A DNA stretch of 16,039 bases, taken from JAWLCQ01 sp041687095. GTDB taxonomy: Bacteria; Planctomycetota; Phycisphaerae; SM23-33. A program made the position numbers and the translations under genes. The stretch's first letter is position 1; the number at the start of each line of letters is the position of its first letter. The notes under the pieces are model-generated. The model was not told where the DNA came from. It did not search any database and saw only the letters and a list, made by a program, of their open reading frames with translations. The DNA lies in the NCBI GenBank assembly GCA_041687095.1, contig JAWLCQ010000109.1, positions 1 to 16,039 on the forward strand. The letters are read 5' to 3'. Positions 8,051 to 14,367 of the stretch are shown here, piece after piece.

Positions 8051-8863
8051 ATGAGCGCAAGCCACGCCGAAGGACTCCCCCTGACCCCCCCGCAACTGAT
8101 CGAGCGCTACGCGGCCCGCCCGCCCTTCGAGGCGCTGTCCTACGCCACCGTCCGCGACTACTGCGACTCCGCCGACGTCCTGCCCGACCTGGCCAATCGC
8201 GTGGGCGACCTCAAGGACGTGCAGCGCCCCTGGGCCGTCAAGGCCGTCCTCAACGCCGCCCGCCCCCCCGCGCGCGTCCTGGAGATCGGCGGGGGCGAGC
8301 CCCTCGTCGCCTCCGTCCTCGTCTCCCTGGGCTACCCCGTCACCCTGGTGGACCCCTTCGACGGCAGCGGGCGGGGCCCCACCGAGTTCGACGTCTACCG
8401 CAAGTGCTTCCCGGGCGTGGAGATGATCCGCTCGTACTTCGACCCCGCCGTCGCCCGCGCCCTGCCCCAGCCGGTGGACGTCATCCTGTCCATCTCGGTC
8501 CTGGAGCACGTCAATGACCTCGACGCTCTCCAGGGCGTCTTCGACGCCGTCGAGATCGCCCTGGTCCCCGGGGGCGCGTCGATCCACATCGTGGACATGG
8601 TCCTCGAAGGGCCCGCCGACCGCTACCACCGCGACCACCTGGTGCAGGTCATCGGCCATCAGCACCGCATCGCGGGCGATTCGCTGGACGCGCCGGCCGT
8701 CGAGCGCGAGGTGGACGGCCTGCTCGCCCGCTGCGCGCGGGACCTGGAGACATACTACCTGTCGGCGTACGGGCACAACCTGTGGCGCGGGGGGCTTCCG
8801 TACGACCAGTTCCCCTTCCGCAAGTGCGTCTCGGTGCACTCGATCGTGCGCCGCAAGGCGTAG
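8051..8863 (+). CDS. SAM-dependent methyltransferase, last gene of the glycan operon
   Basis: A 270-residue protein. A GAGAGG ribosome-binding site lies 11 nt before the ATG at 8051, and the gap to the previous gene is 37 bp. Motif I is VLEIGGGEPLVASVL (76-90), followed by strand 2 ending in TLVDPF. Strand 4 is VDVILSISVLEHVNDLDAL (about 141-159), giving the class I methyltransferase core. The C-terminal segment (YYLSAYGHNLWRGG, then FPFRKCVSVHSI) resembles sugar-locus methyltransferases in general, but no specific family was recognised. Its sequence differs clearly from the preceding methyltransferase, so this is not a recent tandem duplication. A likely role is methylation of a sugar in the same polysaccharide; the substrate is unknown. 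Confidence 0.83.
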   Translation: MSASHAEGLPLTPPQLIERYAARPPFEALSYATVRDYCDSADVLPDLANRVGDLKDVQRPWAVKAVLNAARPPARVLEIGGGEPLVASVLVSLGYPVTLVDPFDGSGRGPTEFDVYRKCFPGVEMIRSYFDPAVARALPQPVDVILSISVLEHVNDLDALQGVFDAVEIALVPGGASIHIVDMVLEGPADRYHRDHLVQVIGHQHRIAGDSLDAPAVEREVDGLLARCARDLETYYLSAYGHNLWRGGLPYDQFPFRKCVSVHSIVRRKA

Positions 8864-8896
8864 CGGGTCCCGCCCCGCCCACGCGGCCCAGGAAAA

Positions 8897-9114
8897 GTGA
8901 CCGTTCACGCCTATGCACGCGGCGACAGGAGCCTGAAGAAACAGCCGGAGAGAAGGGGATTACACAGATTTCAGGATTACCAGAAGAGAGAGAGAAGAGC
9001 GATGTTCTCCTTCTCCGTAATCTGCGCAATCTCATAATCTGCGAAATCCCTTTCTTCGGGGCTGTTTCTTCTCTTCGCGCCTTCGCTGCCGTCTGCGAAG
9101 GCGTGAACGGTTAC
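8897..9114. mobile_element. MITE-like palindromic element, family 2, with 8-bp target duplication
   Basis: A 218-bp non-coding palindrome, noticeably richer in A/T than its flanks. The ends are GTGACCGTTCACGCCT (8897-8912) and the reverse complement of GTAACCGTTCACGCCT (9099-9114), 15 of 16 identical. A second inverted pair inside reads GAAGAAACAGCC (8935-8946 against 9060-9071) and continues into GGGATT and GATTAC-type words on both arms. The perfect octamer CAGGAAAA flanks it at 8889-8896 and 9115-9122, as expected for target-site duplication on insertion. No transposase is present, so it would be moved in trans. It starts 33 bp after the operon's last stop codon and could double as a transcription-stopping hairpin. 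Confidence 0.82.
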
Positions 9115-9122
9115 CAGGAAAA

Positions 9123-9457
9123 AAGGCGGGGCTCCATTTGCCTCCCCCGCCATCGCATCCTACGCTCCCCTCGTAACCGCATCGGCCAGGGCATGGCCGG
9201 GGCGGGGACGTGCGGTGCGGCCCACGCGGGCCGCCCGCGAGCAAGGCGAGGATTCGGAGATCCACGCCGTACCGACAACTCCCACCACTCTCCCCGCATG
9301 AGGGGACGCACCGGATCGGCCGGAGGGCGGTCGACACCGGATCACGCAGGCGCTGCCCGCGCAGCATAACGTACCGGCCCGGCGGGCAGCCCTATCCACC
9401 CCAAGGATACATCGGTCCGCCTCTGCGCGCCCCGCGCGGGACGGACCCCCCGGGCCC
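9123..9457. other. Gene-free leader of the C25 gene
   Basis: No convincing gene on either strand; the open frames here lack coding character. A small perfect hairpin, GCGGCCC-ACGC-GGGCCGC, lies at 9217-9234. A CATAAC at 9365-9370 could be part of a -10 box, but no -35 stands at the right distance, so I do not call a promoter. The stretch presumably holds the regulatory region of the gene at 9473. Confidence 0.5.
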
Positions 9458-9463
9458 GGAGGG
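9458..9463 (+). promoter_or_regulatory. Shine-Dalgarno site of the C25 gene
   Basis: GGAGGG ends 9 nt before the ATG at 9473. It supports that start, which also places the LEPRLLMS motif at residues 16-23, where this N-terminal region normally sits. Confidence 0.7.
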
Positions 9464-9472
9464 ATCGCCGCC

Positions 9473-12196
9473 ATGACGCACCGCACCGCACCGCTCGCCG
9501 CCGCCACCGTGGAACTCCTCGAGCCCCGCCTGCTCATGTCCTCCGGGGCCCTGATCGTCACCAACGCCTCCCTCGCCTCCGCCTTCGCCCCCGTCGCCGA
9601 GTGGTACACCCGCAAGGGCTATCCGGCGTCGGTGGTCACGCTCGACGCCATCTCCGCCATGTACACCGGGCGGGACCTGCAGGAGCAGCTCCGCAACTGC
9701 ATCCGCGACTTCCACGACAACCACGGCGTGGACTACGTGCTGCTGGGCGGCGATAACACCATCGTCCCCGACCGCGACACCCGCGTGGTGGTGAGCAGCT
9801 ACGTCGAGAGCACCATGCCCACGGACCTCTACTACGCCAGCCTCAGCGGCACGTGGGACGCCGACGGGGACGGGATCTTCGGGGAGGCCATCGTCGACGG
9901 GGTCAACCTGGCGTACGACGTCATGGTCGCCCGCTACCCCATCCGCACCGCCGCCCACGTCCAGACGCTCTTCAACAAGGTCCTCGCCTACGAACTCAAC
10001 CCCCCCACCGCCAACTGGGCCACCGAAATGCTCTCCACCGGGACGGAGCTGTGGTCGAGCTACGGGCCCGGGACGTACAACGGGATCACCTACGACCGCA
10101 CCGTCTCCGACGCCGAGATCAAGGGCCGCACCGCCGATGCGCTCTACGTCCAGCCGTACTGGAACGAGCGCACGCTCGACGTCCTGTACGACACCGCCAC
10201 GAGCTGGGACGCCGCCGTCGCGGGCGACTACACCCTGACGGCGTCGAACCTGCTGTCGGCGATGACGAACGGATACCAGTTCATGCACATGGCGACCCAC
10301 GGGAGCACCTTCGCGTGGGGCATGGAGTCGGGCAGCAGCTTCTCCAGCAGCAGCCTCAACACCACCCCGGGCCTGGCGGACGTGGCGATCATCACCACCA
10401 TCGCGTGCAACACCGGGGGGTTCGACGCCGGGGACGCCTGCCTCAGCGAGGCGTTCCTCCGCTCCGAGAACGCCAGCACGATCGTCTACCTGGGCTGCTC
10501 GCGGTACGGGTGGGGGTACTACGGCGGGTCGCTGGGCCCGTCCTTCCGCTACTCCTACCAGTTCTACCAGGAGTTCCTGCAGAACAACCGCCGCCTCGCC
10601 GCCGACGCGTTCATGGCCTCCAAGGAGGCGTTCGAGCTGGTGTCCCGCTACGAGGGGGCGTACCGCTGGGTGCAGTTCGGGCTCAACTTCCAGGGCGACC
10701 CGCTCATCCAGATGTACCGCACGGACCCCACCGCCCTGGCCCCGCTGTTCAACGGATGGATCTCCGAAGGGGCCCAGACGTACACCGTGAGCAACCTGCC
10801 CGCAGGCGCCCGCGTGTGCCTGTGGCAGGGCGACAGCGTGTACGAGGTCGGATCGGCCGGGGCGAACGGAGTGTACGAGGCCACGATCGCCCCGGGGACG
10901 GGCACGATGCGGGTGACGATCGTCGCCCCCGACGCCCCCGTCTACCTCGCCGACGTGAACGTGATCGAGCCCCCCACCGTGGAGCGGTCCAGCCCCGCCG
11001 GGCAGGCCATGGAGACGATGTTCGACCCGACGTTCTACCTCGCCCGCCACACCGCCGCCGCCGCCGCCGTCGCCGCCGGCACGTACGCCGACGCCTTCGA
11101 GTACTACCTCCGCGCCGGGATCCGCCAGGGCCACAGCCCCAGCGGCCTGTTCGATGAGGGCTACTATCTCCGCACCAATCCCGACATCGCCGCCGTCGTC
11201 GCCGCGGGGGAACTGGCGAGCGGGTTCGAGCACTTCGCGCAGTACGGCCTGCGGGAGGGACGCAGTTCCCTGGGGATCTTCGACGCCGCCTTCTACCTCC
11301 GCGCCAACCCCGACGTCCTCGCCGCCGTCGCCGGGGGAACGTTCCGCAGCGCCTTCGAGCACTTCGCCTGCTTCGGGGTGCGGGAGAACCGCTCGCCCTC
11401 GCTGTTCTTCGACCCGCAGTACTACGCCCAGCACAGCGGGGAAGCCCTCGGGACGCTGTCGGGGGGGACGCTGTCGGCCGATGGGTGGAGCAGCACGCTG
11501 GAGCACTACCTCGACGTGGGGCGCTGGGAGAACCGCAACCCCTCCGCCTGGTTCGACGCGACGTACTACGTCCAGCAGAACCCCGACGTCGCCGCCGGGG
11601 TCGCCGCCGGAGCCGTCCCCACCGTCTTCGACCACTTCGTCCTCTGGGGCCAGACCGAGGGCCGCGACCCCCTGGCGATCTTCCAGCAGGCGTACTACCT
11701 GCAGCAGAACCCCGACGTCGCCGCCGCCTGCCAGGCGGGCATGTTCCGCTCCGCCTACGAACACTTCCTGCTCTTCGGAATCCACGAGCAGCGGGCGTTC
11801 GCCCCCAACTACGACGAATCGCTGTACCTGACCTCCAACCCCGACGTCGCCGCCGCCGTCGCCCAACAGCAGGTGGGTTCGGGCATGGAGCACTTCCTGA
11901 CGTTCGGCCGCCTGGAGGGCCGCACCGTCTCCACCGCTCCGACGGTGGTCGACGTGGCGCTGCCCGCGGGCGGTCCGGACCTGCTGGCGAACCCCGGGGA
12001 TTCCTCCCTCCCCTCGGGCGGTTCCCCAGCGATCCCGGCGGCCGTGCTGCCGGCGGACGTGCTCGCGCTCGACGATGCCCTGCTGATGCCCCTGGGCGAA
12101 TGCCCCGGCGGATCGGCCGATGCGGGCTGGACCGGGCCGGGTGAGCCCGAGGCCGTCTTCGACGCCCTCGCCGCCTCCCCCGCCCTCGCCGCGTAA
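9473..12196 (+). CDS. LEPR-XLL exported protein: peptidase C25 (gingipain-like) domain plus seven NPDVA repeats
   Basis: A 907-residue protein. LEPRLLMSSG (16-25) is the planctomycete LEPR-XLL N-terminal motif of surface or secreted proteins. Residues about 26-425 form a C25 cysteine-peptidase domain: VDYVLLGGDN, the calcium-type DADGDG loop (129-134), catalytic His276 in HMATHGS and catalytic Cys312 in TIACNTGG. Residues about 427-500 resemble the Ig-like domain that follows gingipain catalytic domains. Seven repeats (FD..YYL..NPDVAA..AG...A.EHF..G..E.R) run from Phe517 to about 821, followed by an 86-residue acidic Ala/Pro/Gly tail with no recognised anchor. There is no long propeptide between LEPR-XLL and the peptidase. 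Likely an extracellular or envelope peptidase with Arg/Lys-type or unknown specificity. Monocistronic, ending in a GC-rich hairpin. Domain calls are strong; substrate and location are inferred. Confidence 0.9.
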   Translation: MTHRTAPLAAATVELLEPRLLMSSGALIVTNASLASAFAPVAEWYTRKGYPASVVTLDAISAMYTGRDLQEQLRNCIRDFHDNHGVDYVLLGGDNTIVPDRDTRVVVSSYVESTMPTDLYYASLSGTWDADGDGIFGEAIVDGVNLAYDVMVARYPIRTAAHVQTLFNKVLAYELNPPTANWATEMLSTGTELWSSYGPGTYNGITYDRTVSDAEIKGRTADALYVQPYWNERTLDVLYDTATSWDAAVAGDYTLTASNLLSAMTNGYQFMHMATHGSTFAWGMESGSSFSSSSLNTTPGLADVAIITTIACNTGGFDAGDACLSEAFLRSENASTIVYLGCSRYGWGYYGGSLGPSFRYSYQFYQEFLQNNRRLAADAFMASKEAFELVSRYEGAYRWVQFGLNFQGDPLIQMYRTDPTALAPLFNGWISEGAQTYTVSNLPAGARVCLWQGDSVYEVGSAGANGVYEATIAPGTGTMRVTIVAPDAPVYLADVNVIEPPTVERSSPAGQAMETMFDPTFYLARHTAAAAAVAAGTYADAFEYYLRAGIRQGHSPSGLFDEGYYLRTNPDIAAVVAAGELASGFEHFAQYGLREGRSSLGIFDAAFYLRANPDVLAAVAGGTFRSAFEHFACFGVRENRSPSLFFDPQYYAQHSGEALGTLSGGTLSADGWSSTLEHYLDVGRWENRNPSAWFDATYYVQQNPDVAAGVAAGAVPTVFDHFVLWGQTEGRDPLAIFQQAYYLQQNPDVAAACQAGMFRSAYEHFLLFGIHEQRAFAPNYDESLYLTSNPDVAAAVAQQQVGSGMEHFLTFGRLEGRTVSTAPTVVDVALPAGGPDLLANPGDSSLPSGGSPAIPAAVLPADVLALDDALLMPLGECPGGSADAGWTGPGEPEAVFDALAASPALAA
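11021..11926 (+). repeat. Seven in-frame NPDVA repeats, mostly 43 residues
   Basis: Units start at residues 517, 560, 603, 646, 694, 737 and 780; all are 43 residues except the fourth, which is 48. Consensus: FD-x-x-YYL-x-x-NPDVAAxVAAG, then an EHF or EHY, then G-x-x-E-x-R. The first and fourth units have lost NPDV. Each unit differs from the next at many positions, so the expansion is old or under diversifying drift rather than a recent slippage event. Confidence 0.88.
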
Positions 12197-12205
12197 GCGA
12201 CCCGA

Positions 12206-12234
12206 CCCCGCCCCCGGCCCTCCCGGGGGCGGGG
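12206..12234 (+). terminator. GC-rich stem-loop after the C25 gene
   Basis: CCCCGCCCCC at 12206-12215 pairs perfectly with GGGGGCGGGG at 12225-12234 across a 9-nt loop, starting 9 bp after the stop codon. There is no following U-tract, so if it terminates transcription it is not a classical intrinsic terminator. Confidence 0.45.
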
Positions 12235-12270
12235 CGGGCGCTGCGCCCGGGGACCCAGCGCTTCCTTTCC

Positions 12271-12629
12271 GGGCGTGGCCGGTTTTCGATGGGACCCCGG
12301 CGAGTCCTCGCAGCCGCAGGATGCGCGCCAAATCCGAAACCCGAAATCCGAAACTCGAAACAAACCCGAAGCACGAAATCCGAAATCCCAAACGCCCCCC
12401 CGGTGCGCAGGGCTCCCCGGTACTCCAAGGCACGCGCGGTGCACAGCGTTCTGAGTTTCGCAAGCCGGTTCCCGGGGGCCGTCCCGTGGACGGTTTGGGA
12501 TTTCGGATTTCCGGTTTTGAATTTGTTTCGGATCTCGTGCTTCGGATTTCCGATTTCCCGACGCGAGGGCGCTGGGGCGGGCGGCCGATCCTGCCCCGCA
12601 CCGGGTCCCACCAGTTTTCGGCCACGCCC
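12271..12629. mobile_element. MITE-like palindromic element, family 1, copy 2, with 8-bp target duplication
   Basis: 359 bp, the same orientation and architecture as the element at 654-1011: GGGCGTGGCCG termini, iterated CCGAAA-type left arm, matching right arm, GC-rich centre. Fewer than about 20 substitutions separate the two copies by eye, several of them in the right arm. Here the insertion is unambiguous: the octamer TCCTTTCC directly abuts both ends (12263-12270 and 12630-12637). It sits between the C25 gene and the sulfatase and disrupts neither. Confidence 0.85.
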
Positions 12630-12711
12630 TCCTTTCCCCTCTCCCATAGTCGGGCCTCCCCTTCGCCCCCCGCTTGTGCATAATGGGGGCGGCCGAAAGG
12701 AGTGCCTGCCC

Positions 12712-14022
12712 ATGCCCGCAAGCCCCAACATCCTGTTCCTGTTCCCGGACCAGTGGCGGTACGACTGGCTGGGGACGAACCCGCGCGTCCCGGTCCGCAC
12801 GCCCAACCTCGACCGCCTCGCGAGCGGGGGCGTCTCGTTCCGCCAGGCGATCTGCCCCTCGCCCCTGTGCGCCCCCTGCCGCGCCGCCCTCGCCGCCGGG
12901 CGCGAGTACGACCGCTGCGGGGTCCCGAGCAACGGGCAGAACTACCCGCTCGAACAGACGACGTTCTACACGCTCCTCCGCGATACCCCCACCCCCGGAG
13001 CCCCCGAGGGCTACCACGTGATGGGCTGCGGGAAGTTCGACCTCGCCAAGCCCCTGCTCGACTGGGGCCTCGACGGGATGCGCCTGCTGCGGGAGTGGGG
13101 CTTCAGCGACGGGGTGGATAACGAGGGCAAGTGGGACGGGATCATCAGCGGCGCCCAGAGCCCCAAGGGCCCGTACCTCAAGTACCTCCACGACCGCGAC
13201 CTCGCCCACCTGCACGTCGCCGACTTCGCCCGCCGCAAGCAGGCCGGCAAGGCCGCCACGTTCCCCACGCCCCTGCCCGACGAGGCCTACTGCGACAACT
13301 GGCTGAGCGACGTCGGGCTCGCCCTGCTCCGCCGCGCCCCCCGCCACAAGCCCTGGTTCCTCCAGGTGAACTTCACCGGCCCGCACGACCCGTGGGACAT
13401 CACCGAGTCCATGGAACGCGCGGCCCGCGAACTCCACGGATTCCCCCCCGCCATCGCCAACGAGAACCTCTCGCCCGAGCAGAACGAGTCGGTGCGGCAG
13501 AACTACTCGGCGATGGTGGAAAACATCGACCGGCGGATCGGAGAGTTCCTCCGCCTCGTTGAGGAGCGGGGCGAGTTGGACCACACGCTCGTGGTCTTCT
13601 CCAGCGACCACGGAGAGATGCTGGGCGACCACGCGGGATGGGGCAAGAACACCTTCTACCAGTCCTCCGTGGGCGTGCCGCTGATCGTCCGCGGGCCCGA
13701 CGTGACGGGCGGGAGGGTGATCGAAGCGCCGACGGCCGTGCTGGACCTGGCCGCGACCTTCCTGGACTTCGCGGGCATCCCCCGCCCCGCCGACTGGGAC
13801 GCCCGCACCCTCCGCCCCGTGCTGCGGGGCGAGACCGATCGCATCCGCGACGTCGTCCGCAGCGGGCTGCAGAACTGGCGGATGACGATGGACGATCGCT
13901 GGAAGCTCGTCCGCCGCACCAACGGGGAGGACCTGCTCTTCGACCGCACCGCCGATCCCGACGAGTGCCACAACGTCCTGCCCGACCACCCCGAGGCGGC
14001 CGCGGCGCTGGCGGAGGCGTAG
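12712..14022 (+). CDS. Sulfatase (formylglycine-dependent, choline-sulfatase/arylsulfatase type)
   Basis: A 436-residue protein. An AAAGGAG ribosome-binding site lies 9 nt before the ATG at 12712, and a CATAAT -10-like hexamer lies at 12679-12684 without a clear -35. PNILFLFPDQWRYDWLG gives metal ligand Asp13 and the PDQ form typical of choline-sulfatase-like enzymes. LCAPCRAALAAGR carries the C-x-P-x-R signature: Cys53 should be matured to formylglycine and Arg57 retained. VFSSDHGEMLGDH provides Asp299 and His300, and WGKNTFYQ provides Lys312. The usual Ser at the fourth signature position is Cys56 here. No signal peptide is visible, suggesting a cytoplasmic enzyme unless the start lies elsewhere. 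It hydrolyses a sulfate ester; whether the substrate is sulfated glycan, as its neighbours suggest, is open. Confidence 0.93.
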   Translation: MPASPNILFLFPDQWRYDWLGTNPRVPVRTPNLDRLASGGVSFRQAICPSPLCAPCRAALAAGREYDRCGVPSNGQNYPLEQTTFYTLLRDTPTPGAPEGYHVMGCGKFDLAKPLLDWGLDGMRLLREWGFSDGVDNEGKWDGIISGAQSPKGPYLKYLHDRDLAHLHVADFARRKQAGKAATFPTPLPDEAYCDNWLSDVGLALLRRAPRHKPWFLQVNFTGPHDPWDITESMERAARELHGFPPAIANENLSPEQNESVRQNYSAMVENIDRRIGEFLRLVEERGELDHTLVVFSSDHGEMLGDHAGWGKNTFYQSSVGVPLIVRGPDVTGGRVIEAPTAVLDLAATFLDFAGIPRPADWDARTLRPVLRGETDRIRDVVRSGLQNWRMTMDDRWKLVRRTNGEDLLFDRTADPDECHNVLPDHPEAAAALAEA

Positions 14023-14031
14023 GCGGAGGAC

Positions 14032-14073
14032 GTAGGGCGTAGGACGTAGGGCGTAGGACGTAGGGCGTAGGGC
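14032..14073. repeat. Six tandem GTAGGRC heptamers
   Basis: GTAGGGC and GTAGGAC alternate for four units and end with two GTAGGGC units, starting 9 bp after the sulfatase stop codon (TAG at 14020-14022, itself part of a GTAGGC-like word). Two more GTAGGGC heptamers appear at 14266-14279. Confidence 0.85.
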
Positions 14074-14367
14074 GTGCAGACGGCGGAGCAAAGCGCAGCC
14101 GTCTGCGCGCGGGAGCACGCGTTCCGGCGCGTTCTACGTTGGCCGGGTGCCGTGGTTTGCGGAGCGCAGCGGAGCAACCACGTCCAACCAGGCCGCAGGG
14201 CGCGCCCCGTCTGCGCTCGGGCGCACGCGTTCCGGCGCGTTCTACGTTGACTTCCCCGGGCGCATGTAGGGCGTAGGGCGTGCAGACGGCGGAGCAAAGC
14301 GCAGCCGTCTGCGCGCGGGCGCACGCGTTCCGGCGCGTTCTACGTTGGCTTCCCCGGGCGCATGTAG
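14060..14367. repeat. Nested direct-repeat and hairpin array between convergent genes
   Basis: An 84-bp block at 14060-14143 recurs at 14266-14349 with one difference. A 52-bp block at 14218-14269 recurs at 14316-14367 with one difference. The word CGCGTTCCGGCGCGTTCTAC therefore occurs three times. Perfect 9-bp stems GCAGACGGC/GCCGTCTGC lie at 14076-14106 and again at 14282-14312, and a CGTGGTT/AACCACG stem at 14151-14182. No gene is supported between 14023 and 14339. The last copy overlaps the final nine codons of the REC-FNT gene. Confidence 0.82.
14076..14106. terminator. Hairpin between convergent genes, possible bidirectional terminator
   Basis: A perfect 9-bp stem with a 13-nt loop in a region where a plus-strand gene ends (14022) and a minus-strand gene ends (14340). 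It is duplicated at 14282-14312, so each convergent transcript meets a copy soon after its stop. No U-tracts follow, so the role is inferred from position only. Confidence 0.35.

Noticed and set aside
7042..8863. Recent tandem duplication of a methyltransferase gene
   Set aside because: The two proteins share only the class I core motifs; N- and C-terminal regions and motif I sequences differ too much.
9392..12721. Minus-strand ORF of 1109 codons antisense to the C25 gene
   Set aside because: It mirrors the plus-strand gene in high-GC codon phase, has Gly/Val/Glu-rich low-complexity composition, no recognisable domain, and runs through the MITE.
14032..14073. Telomere-like or replication-origin iterons
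   Set aside because: The heptamers resemble iterons in length, but there is no replication gene, DnaA-box cluster or A/T-rich unwinding region nearby.
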